Source: JAJPKK01 sp963802745
GTDB taxonomy: Bacteria; Pseudomonadota; Alphaproteobacteria; Rhizobiales; Xanthobacteraceae
Length of the DNA: 64,000 nucleotides
Reading direction: 5' to 3'
Assembly (NCBI GenBank): GCA_963802745.1
Contig: CAWDKL010000054.1
Coordinates: forward strand, 1-64,000
In this document: piece by piece, positions 16,309 through 26,345 of the stretch
Numbering within the stretch: position 1 is the first letter of the stretch
Layout: each line of letters begins with the position of its first letter
Translations under genes and position numbers: made by a program
Notes under the pieces: generated by a model
Told to the model about the DNA's origin: nothing
Seen by the model: only the letters and a program-made list of their open reading frames with translations
Database searches by the model: none

Positions 16309-17286
16309 ATGCAAGTGAATCGATCGCCGCGCCGAGCATTCATTCAGATCGCCGCGGCTGTTGCTGCGACGATCATACTGCCTCGCTCCACGTGGGCACT
16401 TGATTATCCGGTGCGGCCGGTGCGCATCATCGTGCCATATGGCTCCGGCAGCGTGCCCGACACTACCGCACGGTTATTCGGTCAGCGGCTTTCGGAGCGA
16501 CTTGGCCAACCATTTGTCGTTAACAATCGGCCTGGTGCTGGAAGTAACATAGGCACCGAGGCGGTGGTCCGTGCTCCAGCCGACGGTTACACCTTGTTGG
16601 CAATTGCGGGGGCCAACTACATCAATCCGTTGCTCTATGATAAGCTCAATTTCAATTTTGTTCGCGACATCGTGCCGATCGCGAGCTATGGCCGTGCGCC
16701 TCTTATCGTTTCGCTACACCCGTCGATTCCGGCCAATTCGATTCCGGAACTCATCGCTTACGCCCGCGCCAACCCGGGAATGCTGAATGAAGGCTCGCTC
16801 ACCGGAGGTCCGGTCCATCTGGCTATGGAATGGTTCAAGATGATGACGGGCGTGCACATAGTCCATGTGCCGTATCGGTCTGCTGCGCTTGTCGATTTGC
16901 TGAGCGGACGGTTGCAAGTCAGTTTCGATACGATCGGAGTGCTGGCCGCATCCGTCAAGAACGGGAAACTGCGCGGGCTTGCCGTAACCACCGCGGAGAG
17001 AAGGGAGGGTTTGCCGGACGTCCCGACCGTAGGTGATTTTATACCTGGCTATGAGATAAACGGTGCGGGCGGGTTTGGCGCGCCGAAAAATACTCCGGCA
17101 GAAATTGTAGCGAAACTCAACAAGGAGATCAATGCCGCCCTTGCAAATTCCAATATCAAGGCTCGGATGTTCGAAATGGGGGTCACTGTACTGACAGGCT
17201 CACCATCCGATTTCGGAAAGATCATTGGAAGCGAAACCGACAAGTGGGCCAGGGTGATCCGAGCGGCCAACATCAAAGTGGAGTAG
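16309..17286 (+). CDS. Tripartite tricarboxylate transporter substrate-binding protein (TctC/Bug family)
   Basis: 325 residues. An export signal with an RR pair (SPRRAFIQIAAAVAATIILP) precedes the Bug fold: YPVRPVRIIVPYGSGSVPDT, the NRPGAGSNIG loop, and ADGYTLL. These periplasmic proteins capture carboxylates or aromatic acids, and most genomes of this group carry many orphan copies without the TctAB membrane parts, as here. The frame is open upstream to 16192, but ATG 16309 gives the normal signal peptide; 16276 is an alternative. The ligand is unknown. Confidence 0.9.
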   Translation: MQVNRSPRRAFIQIAAAVAATIILPRSTWALDYPVRPVRIIVPYGSGSVPDTTARLFGQRLSERLGQPFVVNNRPGAGSNIGTEAVVRAPADGYTLLAIAGANYINPLLYDKLNFNFVRDIVPIASYGRAPLIVSLHPSIPANSIPELIAYARANPGMLNEGSLTGGPVHLAMEWFKMMTGVHIVHVPYRSAALVDLLSGRLQVSFDTIGVLAASVKNGKLRGLAVTTAERREGLPDVPTVGDFIPGYEINGAGGFGAPKNTPAEIVAKLNKEINAALANSNIKARMFEMGVTVLTGSPSDFGKIIGSETDKWARVIRAANIKVE

Positions 17287-17301
17287 TATATCCGCCGCTT
17301 A

Positions 17302-18862
17302 TCAATCCGGCAGCCCCGCTATTCGCAAGCCGTCTTCGAACCTAGCGTAATCCTCCGGTCGGCCAAAGCGTACGAAATCCTTAACCTCGGAAATGCGAAA
17401 CGCAGGGTCAAGCATGCGCAGGCGAGCCATTGCTTTCTGTGCTCGGTCCAAGTGGCCGGCAAGTGCGGGACTCGCTGCAGCAACGCGTAACGTAGGTAGC
17501 CAACTCGGCTTCACGCGCCACGCGCTTTCCGCCCAGTACGCAGCTTCATCGTTCCGGCCTGCCATGAAATGACCGAATGCCATCCGGCTCTGCATAGAGA
17601 ACATCAGTGGATCGAGGGGGCTTAGCCGCATGGCCTGCTCAAAGTGCGCAATCGCCACCTCAGGATCACCGAGATGAACTCTGCCCAGCCGCTGGCTAAC
17701 CACGCCGAAGCCAAGTTGGGATTGAGCGCGCGCGCTTGGTCGATGAAAACGACGCCGCCTGCAGGATCGTTGGCTACGTGAGATAGAGCCTGACCGCCAC
17801 TACAGAGCGCCAGTGCGTCGTCGTGACCTAATTCGATCGCGTTCCAAGCCAGCCGAGTAGCTTCCGCGGTCTACCGCGAGCGGTCAACCATCCAGCAACT
17901 CGTATTGCGCGGAGCATAGCACCGTGCGGCCATCCCATAGGCCGCGGCAAAGTGAGGATCGATCTCAATTGCTCTTTGGAAAAGGTGCAAGGCTTCGCTG
18001 TTAGCCTCCTTGGTGTACCGATAAAAGCTCGCCATTCCGCGAAGAAAATAGTCATAGGCGTTGAGATTTTCGGTGGGCCTTCGCTTGGCGCGCTCGGTCT
18101 CGGCTTCCTCGAGCTTCGGCGCGATAGAGCCTGCGACACTTGCCGTCACGCGATCCTGCAGATCGAAAATGTCCTCGATCCGGCCATCGAAGCGATCGGC
18201 CCAAAGATGTGCACCGTGGCCGCACCAATGAGCCGCGCCGTAATACGCACGCGGTCCCCCGCGTGCCGCACGCCGCCTTCCAACCCATAGCGCACGCCCA
18301 ACTCGCGACCTATCTGCTGCACGTCAATCGTTCGGCCCTTGACGTGACGGACGAATGTCGCGCGATCACCAACAGGCGCAGAGTGCGACAACCCCGGATA
18401 ACGTAATCCGTCATTCCATCTGCAAAGTAGTCTTGCGCAGGATCGTCGCTCATATTGACCTGAACGGCATAACGGCGATCGATGGACGATCGGGAAGTGA
18501 CAACGCAGCGGACATGGCTGGAAGCGGCGCGGTCAAAATTGAAGGCAGCGGCCGCTTTCGCTTCCGCACCTGAGCGACGAACCGGAACCCCTTACGCGGT
18601 ACGGTAAGGATCACTTTCTGATTATTGCCGCTATCACCGATCGCCTTCCGCAAGGCATTGACGTGGCTCGTTAGGGTCAATTCCGATACAATTCGCCCCT
18701 GCCATACCGCCCCCAGCAAGTCGTCCTTACTGACCACACGGTGGCGGTTGCGGATAAGGTACACCAGGAGGTCGAATACCTGCGGTCCAGCCGAAATCCG
18801 CACCGTGCCGCGCATTTGCCGGAGGACCGCGTCCCCAATATAATCTCGGACAGAATCGCCAT
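17302..18862 (-). pseudogene. Winged-helix / TPR regulator of the CadC-adenylate-cyclase-associated type, multiply frameshifted
   Basis: The minus strand carries consecutive pieces of one protein in different frames. First is a winged-helix DNA-binding domain (QVFDLLVYLIRNRHRVVSKD, then GRIVSELTLTSHVNALRKAI, 18850-18560). Next come PSIAVMPF and QDYFADGMTDYVI (18480-18390), GRELGVRYGLEGGVRH (near 18300) and RIEDIFDLQDRVTASVAG (near 18160). TPR-like repeats follow (ALHLFQRAIEIDPHFAAAYG, then VAIAHFEQAMRLSPLDPL) and end at 17302. At least five frame changes of differing sign are needed. A complete gene would encode about 520 residues and act as a one-component regulator. Unlike the single-indel genes elsewhere, this one looks genuinely decayed. 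Confidence 0.7.
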
Positions 18863-19171
18863 GACGGTCCGAAGGAAGACACATGCCGCCGCGTTGCCGA
18901 AGCCAAGATGGCGTGCCGGATGTTCGGCAACTTCCCATAAGCAATTGAAATATTTGGTAAAGTGCGAGCCTTGCGGTCGTGTCGGGCAAACAAATGGTCG
19001 GCGTGTCGGACGGCATTTGGACAAAAATCCACGAGATTTTCAAGCTTTCCGCAATAACTCGCATTCCAAACGCTGCAAGGAGATGCCTTGCGCCTTGGGC
19101 GCGGCGTCGGCTCGCTCAATGGAACCGGACAAGCGAGCAACGCGAAGCCGCTTGTCAAAAAGGGAAATGCT

Positions 19172-20381
19172 ATGAACATGCGCGGCGTGATCGCAATGAC
19201 TGCTGTACTCGCGAGTACTTCGGCTCATGCCCAATATACGGACGGCGTTGTCAAGATCGGTATATTAACCGATATGTCAGGCGTCTATTCGGATATTGGC
19301 GGCCCCGGTTCGGTTGTGGCGGCAAAGCTCGCGGTCGAAGACTTCGGCGCGGCGGCTAAGGGCATAAAGGTCGTAATCGTGGGCGCCGACATGCAGAACA
19401 AGCCTGATGTGGGTGCCAGTATCGCCGGCACTTGGTTCGATGTAGACAACGTCGATGTGATTGTCGATGGGCTAAATTCAGGCGTTTCCCTTGTAGTCAG
19501 CGATATTGCCCGTCAGAAGAACAAGTTGTTTGTGGCGACGGGTGCGGCGACACCTGACCTCACCGGGCCGAAATGCAACGCGAATACCATCCAGTGGGTC
19601 TACAATTCCTGGGCGCTGGCCCATGGCACCGGCAAGGCTGTCATGAAGACTGGTGGTGACACGTGGTTTTTTCTGACGGTCGATTACGCCGGGGGTTACG
19701 CGCTCGAACGCGATGCTGTTGCGGTGGTCGAGGCTAATGGAGGTAAGGTGCTCGGCAAAGTCCGGCATCCGCTCAACACCAATGACTTTTCATCGTACCT
19801 GCTGCAGGCTCAGACGTCCAGGGCGAAGGTGATCGGTCTTGCCAATGCCGGCGGCGACACCATTAATTCGATCAAGCAGGCAGCAGAATTTGGTATCGTC
19901 AAGGGTGGACAGCGGCTCGCTGGCCTCCTGCTTTGGGCAAGCGATGTCGCCGCGCTCGGCGTGCCGGTCGCGCAGGGCATCGTTCTGACTGAGGCTTGGT
20001 ATTGGGACATGAACGATAACAACCGGGCTTGGACCAAACGCTGGCAGGTCGAGCGGCCCGGAAAGATACCCACGGCGAACCACGCCGGTGTCTATTCGGC
20101 TGTGACGCATTATCTTAAAGCTATTGAGGCGCTAAAATCAGAACTCCGATGGTCGCGCGGTGGCCGCCAAGATGAGGGAACTACCGACCACGGATCGTCT
20201 GTACGGTACAGGAGTGATCCGCGCCGATGGGCGCAAGATCCACGACATGTATCTGTTCGAAGTAAAGACGCCCACCGAATCGAAATATTTTGGTGACCTT
20301 TACAAATTGCGCGCTACCATTCCGGCAGCCGAAGCCTTTCGTCCACTGAAGGATGGTGGCTGCCCACTTGTGAACGGTTGA
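19172..20381 (+). pseudogene. Branched-chain amino acid / aromatic ABC transporter substrate-binding protein (LivK type), one frameshift
   Basis: It starts at ATG 19172 (AAGGGA upstream) with a signal peptide (MRGVIAMTAVLASTSAHA) and the periplasmic-binding fold (VKIGILTDMSGVYSDIGGPG). It reads to about 20141 (KAIEALKS) and then continues one frame over as DGRAVAAKMRELPTTDRLYG to the stop at 20381. Removing one A near 20142 restores a ~402-residue protein. These proteins deliver amino acids, or in soil bacteria aromatic acids, to an ABC permease. No permease genes are nearby. Confidence 0.8.
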
Positions 20382-20419
20382 TCCGCGCCGCCTGGGGACC
20401 GGCGGGCTCATGAGCGACC

Positions 20420-20750
20420 GACTTCCAAGGGGTCACGCGAAAACTTGCATCTGGTGGAGCGGTGGACGCGGACGGGCCCTGACACGCTCGCCTACGAGGT
20501 CACGGTCAACGATCCGACGGTGTGGACAAAGGCCTGGACCGCCAAGCAGGACCTCACCCGGCAGAGCGATCAGCAGAACCGAATATACGCCGAGCCGCGC
20601 TGCGTCGAAGGCAATTTCGGTCTTCCGGGATTGCTGCATGGACGGCGGGTCGAAGAGCTTGCCTTTGCGCAAGGACGGGGGACCGACCCGAGAACGCGGG
20701 ATAGCATCAAAGGTGTCGAGTTTGAGGAGGACCCGCTGGGCGGCAACTGA
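20420..20750 (+). pseudogene. C-terminal fragment of the WGEPDLQGIW-type secreted family
   Basis: About 108 residues closely match the last quarter of the protein at 15015-16226: LHLVERWTRTGPDTLAYEVT against LHLVEHWTRTSPTELAYELT, and EPRCVEGNFGLPGL against EPRCIEGNFALPGL. The match begins near TSKGSREN at 20420. Upstream sequence does not continue it and no start or signal is present. It is a truncated paralogue left behind by a rearrangement. Confidence 0.7.
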
Positions 20751-20833
20751 GGGTGGTGGTCGAGCGATCGGGGACGGCCATGCCCGGATGTCGCGACCAA
20801 GCGGTCGCGCATCCGGTTATACGCTCGGTGGCC

Positions 20834-21691
20834 TCAGAAATCCGCCGTCTTCGCCACGGGAATCGGGAAGAATTGCTCGTTATTTTCCGCGCAGATTTCC
20901 TCTGGCATCGGCCGCTGGATACGGTCGTAGCGCTGCGTCACCGACCAGGGCGCATTGAAGGCATCGGGATCGTCGAACTTGATGTCCACCTGCAGCACCT
21001 TGCCGCCGTCAACCATTCGGAACCGCTCGACCACATGCAGCTTTTCGGTATGCGGCGTGCGGAAATTATCGACGAAGGTCTTGTCGTTGAGCCCGATGGT
21101 ATCGACTACCAGCGTATCGCCTTCGTAGTGCCCGACGGACTCGCCATACCATGAGGGCTTCGGATTGGAGGAATGCGGCACGTCGAGATAGACATGCCGC
21201 ACCTGCTGATCGTTCGAATAGATCATCAGAACTTCCTTCGGCGTCTGCACGAAATACATCGGCTGGAAGCCGTAGAGATGGAACCCGGGAACCCCGGCCG
21301 GCATGCAATATGAATGCGGCGTGAAGGCATATTTTCCGCCCAAAACTTCCGCATTGTCCTTCTTCATGCGCTCGACGACCCAGGGCTTCAGCACGGAGGC
21401 ATGGGCCAGATCGGCAATAAAATAGGTGGGGGTCTGGCCGGTTCGGGTCGCCTCCTGGTTGCTGATCCGCGGATGCGCAGGGTCGTTGCGCAGCGGACTG
21501 GTGGCGCCGGGAACGATGGAAAAATCGACGTTGAAGGTGAGCCATCCGGTCTGGTTCGAGGAAAAATCCGGCGGCGCGGCGCTCTGTTGCGCCGCGGCTG
21601 GCGCGGTGAGCGCCCCACACATGAAGCCGGTCAGGATACCGCCGGCAAACCACCCCCGCGAAGATTTGCACGAAGATTTGCGTGTGGTCAT
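20834..21691 (-). CDS. Secreted protein of an uncharacterised family, short relative of the WGEPDLQGIW group
   Basis: 285 residues with a signal peptide (GILTGFMCGALTAPAAAQ) and a strong GAGGAGA ribosome site. Motifs are YFVQTPKEVLMIYSNDQQVR, HYEGDTLVVDTIGLNDKTFV and LHVVERFRMVDGGKVLQVDI. The pattern of a WEGNTLVV-like stretch followed by LHLVER-like matches the family at 15015, so they share a fold. Function is unknown. It lies downstream of, and in the same direction as, the ThDP enzyme gene. Confidence 0.7.
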   Translation of the reverse strand: MTTRKSSCKSSRGWFAGGILTGFMCGALTAPAAAQQSAAPPDFSSNQTGWLTFNVDFSIVPGATSPLRNDPAHPRISNQEATRTGQTPTYFIADLAHASVLKPWVVERMKKDNAEVLGGKYAFTPHSYCMPAGVPGFHLYGFQPMYFVQTPKEVLMIYSNDQQVRHVYLDVPHSSNPKPSWYGESVGHYEGDTLVVDTIGLNDKTFVDNFRTPHTEKLHVVERFRMVDGGKVLQVDIKFDDPDAFNAPWSVTQRYDRIQRPMPEEICAENNEQFFPIPVAKTADF

Positions 21692-21793
21692 GGTTCCGTC
21701 TCCTCTCGTCGGTCATTGCGCCATTATCGGCATTTTGACCCTTCGCACGCAAGGGTTCCGGCAGTGCTCTTTCGTCGGCACACGCCCCCGCTC

Positions 21794-23461
21794 TCACATC
21801 GGCTTAAACGCGCGGTCGAGCGCCACGTCGATCAGCATCGGCACGTTGTCCTTGAGCGCCTTGGCGATCAGGTCGGTCGCCTCGTGCACCGTCTTGGCGC
21901 GGTCGGCGGCGACGCCGAGAGCGCGCGACAGGGCGACGAAATCGATCGCCGGATCGGTCAGCTCCATGCCGACATAGGTGTCGGCCTGCTCGGCGAGAGC
22001 GCGAAACCCATGCAGGCGCTGCTTGAGGATGCGATAGGAGGTGTTGTTAAGGATCACGAATACCACCGGGATTTTGTCGTGGGCCGCCGTCCACAGCGCC
22101 TGGATGGTATACATGGCGCTGCCGTCGCCGATCAGCGCCACCACTGGGCGCTCAGGCAGCGCGAGCTTCGCCCCGATCGCGGCCGGCAGGCCCCAGCCGA
22201 TGCCGCCGCCGCGCAACCCGAAATAGCTTTGCGGGTCCTCGCTGCGAATCAGTTGGCGGATGCCGGGCGCCGAGGACAGCGCCTCCTCGATCACCACCGC
22301 GTCCTTGGGCAGCATCTCCCCGATGGCATGCAGCAGCGCCAGCGGCTGCACCGGCACCGTGCCGGCCAGCGCGCGGGCCTTGGCGTGCAGCGCCTCGCGC
22401 TCGGCTGCGGCGGCTTCGCTTGCGGCCTGCAAACGTGACCGGGCGGCGCCCCGCGCGCCGCTGCCCATGCGTTCCCGCACCATCGCGGTGAGCTCGGGGA
22501 GCGTGCTTTTGGGGTCGCCCAAAATTGCGGCGGCCGCCGGATAATTCTTGCCGATCTCCCACGGGTCGGTATCGAGATGTACCAGCGCCATGCCGGGCGG
22601 CATCGGTTCGACGCTTGAGGGTAGCGACAGGGTGAACAGGTCGGCGCCGATCGAGATCAGCAGGTCGTATTCTTCCAGCGTCTTGCGAATGATCGGCTGC
22701 AAGCGGGTGATGGCGCCGCGAAACAGCGGGTGGGAGGCCGGAAACGACGCCGTGCTCGCCACCAGTTCCGCATAGACCGGCGCGCCGATGAACTCGGCGA
22801 GTTCGATCAGCTCCGCATGAGAGCGGCTTTGCGCCACCGCGTCGCCCGCCATGATCACCGGCCGCTGCGCCGCCGCGATGAGCGCGGCGGCCTTGGCGAG
22901 TTCCGCCACGTCGCCGCGCACGCCCGGCGCGATGCGGGTCGGCGCGAGAAGATCGAGGTCGCCCTCGGCTTTTAGGATATCGCCCGGCAGTGACAAGAAA
23001 ACCGGTCCGGTCGGCGGGGCGAGCGCGGTCTTGACGGCGCGATGCACGAGGCGCGGCAGGTCGGTGACGCGCTGGACTTCGGCGGCCCATTTAACGAATG
23101 GCCGGGCGAGGGTGGGCAGATCGGCCGAGAGGATCGGCTCGGTGGCGAGATATTCGGTGTCCTGCTGGCCGGCGGTGACCAGCACCGGGGACGATGCCTT
23201 TTGGGCATCGTAGAGCATCCCCATGGCGTTGCCCAATCCCGGCGCCACGTGCAGATTGAGGACCGCCAGCCTGCCGGAGGCTTGTGCATAGCCGTCCGCC
23301 ATGGCCATCAGGGCGGCCTCCTGCAGGCCGAGCACGTAGCGGATGTCGTGCTCGACCGCGAAGGCATCCATCAGCGGCAGCTCGGTGGTGCCCGGATTGC
23401 CGAACATCAGGTCAACGCCCTCCTGTTTGAGCAGTTCCAGGAAGGCACGCTTTCCGGACAT
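21794..23461 (-). CDS. Thiamine-diphosphate-dependent enzyme, benzoylformate-decarboxylase-like
   Basis: 555 residues with the three-domain ThDP layout: GNPGTTELPLMDAF and the activating glutamate near 50, NLHVAPGLGNAMG near 70, a central domain, and the ThDP-binding motif GDGSAMYTIQ...NN near 430. Overall it resembles benzoylformate decarboxylase (MdlC). The first active-site histidine (NLH) is present. The position of the second active-site histidine (FRYHQY in the Pseudomonas enzyme) reads FTLSLP here, so substrate or reaction may differ; 2-oxoacid decarboxylase or oxalyl-CoA-like roles are alternatives. The start at 23461 (MSGKRAFLELL) fits the family; the frame is open to 23587. Confidence 0.75.
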   Translation of the reverse strand: MSGKRAFLELLKQEGVDLMFGNPGTTELPLMDAFAVEHDIRYVLGLQEAALMAMADGYAQASGRLAVLNLHVAPGLGNAMGMLYDAQKASSPVLVTAGQQDTEYLATEPILSADLPTLARPFVKWAAEVQRVTDLPRLVHRAVKTALAPPTGPVFLSLPGDILKAEGDLDLLAPTRIAPGVRGDVAELAKAAALIAAAQRPVIMAGDAVAQSRSHAELIELAEFIGAPVYAELVASTASFPASHPLFRGAITRLQPIIRKTLEEYDLLISIGADLFTLSLPSSVEPMPPGMALVHLDTDPWEIGKNYPAAAAILGDPKSTLPELTAMVRERMGSGARGAARSRLQAASEAAAAEREALHAKARALAGTVPVQPLALLHAIGEMLPKDAVVIEEALSSAPGIRQLIRSEDPQSYFGLRGGGIGWGLPAAIGAKLALPERPVVALIGDGSAMYTIQALWTAAHDKIPVVFVILNNTSYRILKQRLHGFRALAEQADTYVGMELTDPAIDFVALSRALGVAADRAKTVHEATDLIAKALKDNVPMLIDVALDRAFKPM

Positions 23462-23797
23462 GGCAGGCACGGTCGTCTCCGTTGGGCTGAGGGCTGCGGG
23501 GCGGCGGATTTTGGCAAATCCGAGATATCGAAGGCGCCGCACGATAGCGATCCGCAACCCGTAAATGAAGTATTGCCTTATTACCATAAGCTCCGATCGG
23601 CGACTCGCGATGCGCGGCCGCTCGCGGGCGCTGCGCGAGGACTGGACATCGCGGCGTTCGCAGCCATCCGGTCACCGAGGCCGCGGCTAAACGGAATGGC
23701 GTGCTTTCGCTGGACGCGGCCGCGCGTATATTGGAACTCTCCAGCGATCTATCATAGCCGGCCTGTGCCTGGCACGCCGCGACGGGGGTAAGAAGCC

Positions 23798-24559
23798 ATG
23801 ATCAAGAGAGCGATTGGTCGAATGGCGTGGCTCGCCGCCGCGGCAACGGTCATGCTGACGGTGCCGGCCGTGGCGGACCAGATATCGGTCGCCACCACCG
23901 GCGCCTTCCGGGAGGCGATCGGCGAATTGGCGCCGGCCTTCGAAAGGGCGAGCGGACACACCGTGTCGGTGAGCTTCGCCGGCACCGACGACATCGTGCG
24001 GCGGCTTGCGGCCGGCGAAACCCTCGACCTGGTGATCGCTCCTGCACCGGTGATCGACAATCTGACCGCGCGCGGGCTGCTCAGCCCCGACAGCCGCGCC
24101 GATGTCGCCCGCTCGGGGATCGGGGTCGCGGCCCGGCTCGGGGCGCCGCGGATCGACATCGGCTCGGCGGAGGCCCTGCGCAACGCCGTGCTCACCGTTC
24201 CGTCGATGGTGCTTTCGGCCGGCGTGAGCGGCGTCTATCTCAACGGCTTGTTCCGCAAATGGGGCATTGCCGAACAGCTGAAGGCCAAGACCGTGACACT
24301 GCCGGGCTCCGGTCCGGTGGCGGACGCGATCGCCCACGGCCAAGCCGACATCGGATTTTTGCAAGTTTCCGAATGGCTCACCGTCAAGAATATCGTGTTT
24401 CTCGGACCGCTACCGGCCGAGGTCCAGGAAATGACGGCCATCACGGCAGGGCTTGGCAAGGCTTCGGCCGCACCCGAGGCCGCCAAGGCATTTCTGCGGT
24501 ATTTGCTCTCGCCGGAGGCGGCCGGGGCGAAGACCAGGAGCGGGCTGGAGCCGGGGTGA
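23798..24559 (+). CDS. ModA-like periplasmic substrate-binding protein
   Basis: 253 residues with a signal peptide (MAWLAAAATVMLTVPAVA) and the type-2 periplasmic-binding fold of molybdate-binding-like proteins (ELAPAFERASGHTVSVSFAG, ETLDLVIAPAPVIDNL, ADIGFLQVSEW). Solo ModA-like proteins without permease genes are common in this group, and the ligand may be an organic anion rather than molybdate. It is divergent from the ThDP enzyme. Confidence 0.75.
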   Translation: MIKRAIGRMAWLAAAATVMLTVPAVADQISVATTGAFREAIGELAPAFERASGHTVSVSFAGTDDIVRRLAAGETLDLVIAPAPVIDNLTARGLLSPDSRADVARSGIGVAARLGAPRIDIGSAEALRNAVLTVPSMVLSAGVSGVYLNGLFRKWGIAEQLKAKTVTLPGSGPVADAIAHGQADIGFLQVSEWLTVKNIVFLGPLPAEVQEMTAITAGLGKASAAPEAAKAFLRYLLSPEAAGAKTRSGLEPG

Positions 24560-25145
24560 AGGGCAGCCATACTACCGTATGAAATTGCCAGGTTGGGGTA
24601 ATTTGGGCGGCAAAGCCTGCCTTGAGATGACAAAGGATGAAAGCTAACTCAACATCAAGGATGACAAATTCCATCCGAATGGCCTGGGACCGGCAAGCAA
24701 CAAAATCTGTTGGTACATTTGTTGGTAACAAATTTTTGTGATCAAAAAGATGCGGGCGAGCGCCGACCCGCGCTTATGAAAACCGCTAGTCCGCGGCGAA
24801 ATGCGCTGGGTTGGCGGTCATCGCCACTTGTGGCTGCCCGTCGCCGCGAGATCTGTCCCGGCCGGCAATCGGACCGCGTGCGCGCAATTCTGTCAGATTC
24901 CAAAGGGTCCGATCCAGCTAAGAATGGTTATCGGTCTTCTTGCCATCCGGAACCAATCTGCCTTTGCTTTATTGTCTATAGGCCGTACCGGCGGCAAAGG
25001 GTTCGTGGAATTGGAACGGCGCGGACCCACCGGTTAAAAAATGTCTGACAAGCGAGCGTTACATACCTCAAGCCGATTCCAATCGAAGGCTCCCCAGGTC
25101 TGGAAAAACGTTCGTCGCAGAACAGGGGGGAGAAAAGAGCTCATA
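24560..25145. other. Intergenic stretch with a TGTTGGTA direct repeat
   Basis: 586 nt without a supported gene. It is AT-richer than its surroundings. TGTTGGTA occurs twice, at 24708-24715 and 24720-24727, a 12-bp period resembling sequences often seen near phage-integrase att regions; no integrase is present here. The frame starting at 25041 is only an upstream extension of the next gene. Confidence 0.4.
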
Positions 25146-25397
25146 ATGTCAAAGAAAGCCGCGGAACACCATAAGAAGGCATCCGAACATCTTATGCGCG
25201 CTGCAAGGCACCACGACGAAGCTTCCAAGTATTATGACACAAGCGAACACACTATGGGAGCACACCATGCTCATACCGCGAGGGGCCATGTGGTTCAAGC
25301 CAAATGGCACGAAGAAGAGGCGGCGAAGGCGCACGTCGAGGGGTACTCGGCGCTATCAATCCCGATTGAACAACTGAACGCATCAAACGACTATTAG
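25146..25397 (+). CDS. Small histidine-rich helical protein of unknown function
   Basis: 83 residues, rich in His, Ala and Lys (KKAAEHHKKASEHLMRAARH, then HHAHTARGHVVQAKWHEEEA), predicted as continuous helix. Similar short His-rich proteins are widespread in Rhizobiales and unassigned. The frame opens earlier at 25041, but that part is unlike the family and the ATG at 25146 has AAAAGAG just upstream. A metal- or stress-related role is only a guess. Confidence 0.65.
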   Translation: MSKKAAEHHKKASEHLMRAARHHDEASKYYDTSEHTMGAHHAHTARGHVVQAKWHEEEAAKAHVEGYSALSIPIEQLNASNDY

Positions 25398-25925
25398 CGT
25401 TCACCCCGCGATCTTCACATATTCGCTTTATTCTCATCGTCGGAACCCGGCCCATCAATTCGGGCCGCTAGCCCGACCGGCTAAGCCGCCCGTAGACAGT
25501 GCGCGGATTCGACGAAAGCGGACGGTGATTCCGATTGATCGCGGACGGCGGTCCCGAGGATTCACGGGTGCAAGGGGTCCGGCGGCGGTGTCTATATCAA
25601 GCTTATAGGCGGTTGAGGGATTTTTCCGCTAGACGACCAATTCCATAATTCCGATCATATCAGCCGCTATCTGAGGGCTTCCAAAGCCTGCGCACCGCTC
25701 GGTGACCGCTACATGGGCTTTCATCGGCATATGATTCGAATTTTGAAAACTCTGGTCTAGTTTATGCAAAGTATCGCCGTCGAAGCACCACGCGCCTTCG
25801 CACCTTGACCGAGCCACTACCAGCTCCGTCAACCAGCGTGATGGCACTATTTAGCTTCACACCCGCGGGACTGTCCGGAACTCGCTGCCGGCCGCCGGCG
25901 TTTATTCGGCGGAGGATGAAAAGAG
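25398..25925. other. Intergenic stretch, nothing identified
   Basis: 528 nt. A short CGGCCC/GGGCCG stem (25448-25453 with 25462-25467) lies soon after the previous gene but lacks a T-run. Overlapping frames show no family resemblance. Confidence 0.4.
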
Positions 25926-26183
25926 ATGCAGAAGCGGGAGCAAATGAGGCCGAGACGCTCACTGGCCTGGGCCTTGGCTGTCCATTTCGTGATGGGGGCG
26001 AGTCTCGGAGCGTTCTTGGGGTGTGCGCTTTTGTTCCGCGACGCTGACGGTATGGCCAGGATGATCATGAGCAGCGCCGATCCAGTCAGCACTATATTGG
26101 TGTTTATCGGGACACTTACGTTAAATTTTGCGATGGGTGCGGCGATCACCGGCTTGATGTTCACATTGCAAGACCGCAAGTAA
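25926..26183 (+). CDS. Small two-helix membrane protein of unknown function
   Basis: 85 residues with a basic N-terminus and two hydrophobic segments (LAWALAVHFVMGASLGAFLG and ILVFIGTLTLNFAMGAAITG). The GGAGG ribosome site at 25911-25915 is well placed. I do not recognise the family. Confidence 0.65.
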   Translation: MQKREQMRPRRSLAWALAVHFVMGASLGAFLGCALLFRDADGMARMIMSSADPVSTILVFIGTLTLNFAMGAAITGLMFTLQDRK

Positions 26184-26345
26184 GGGTAGGGGCGAACCTC
26201 CTCTCCAACAATCGTGCACATGCGCGCGCGAACTGCATTTCGCATCTTTCGCACTGCAACTCGCCGGGGATGTTGGGGGCGATACTTGGAACAGGGGTGC
26301 CCTTACGCGCGTTGATCCGTATTCAAATCTAAGCGGAGCAACATC

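Noticed and set aside
15027..16343. 438-residue minus-strand frame
   Set aside because: Antisense to the secreted WGEPDLQGIW-type gene, which has a signal peptide and ribosome site; the frame has neither.
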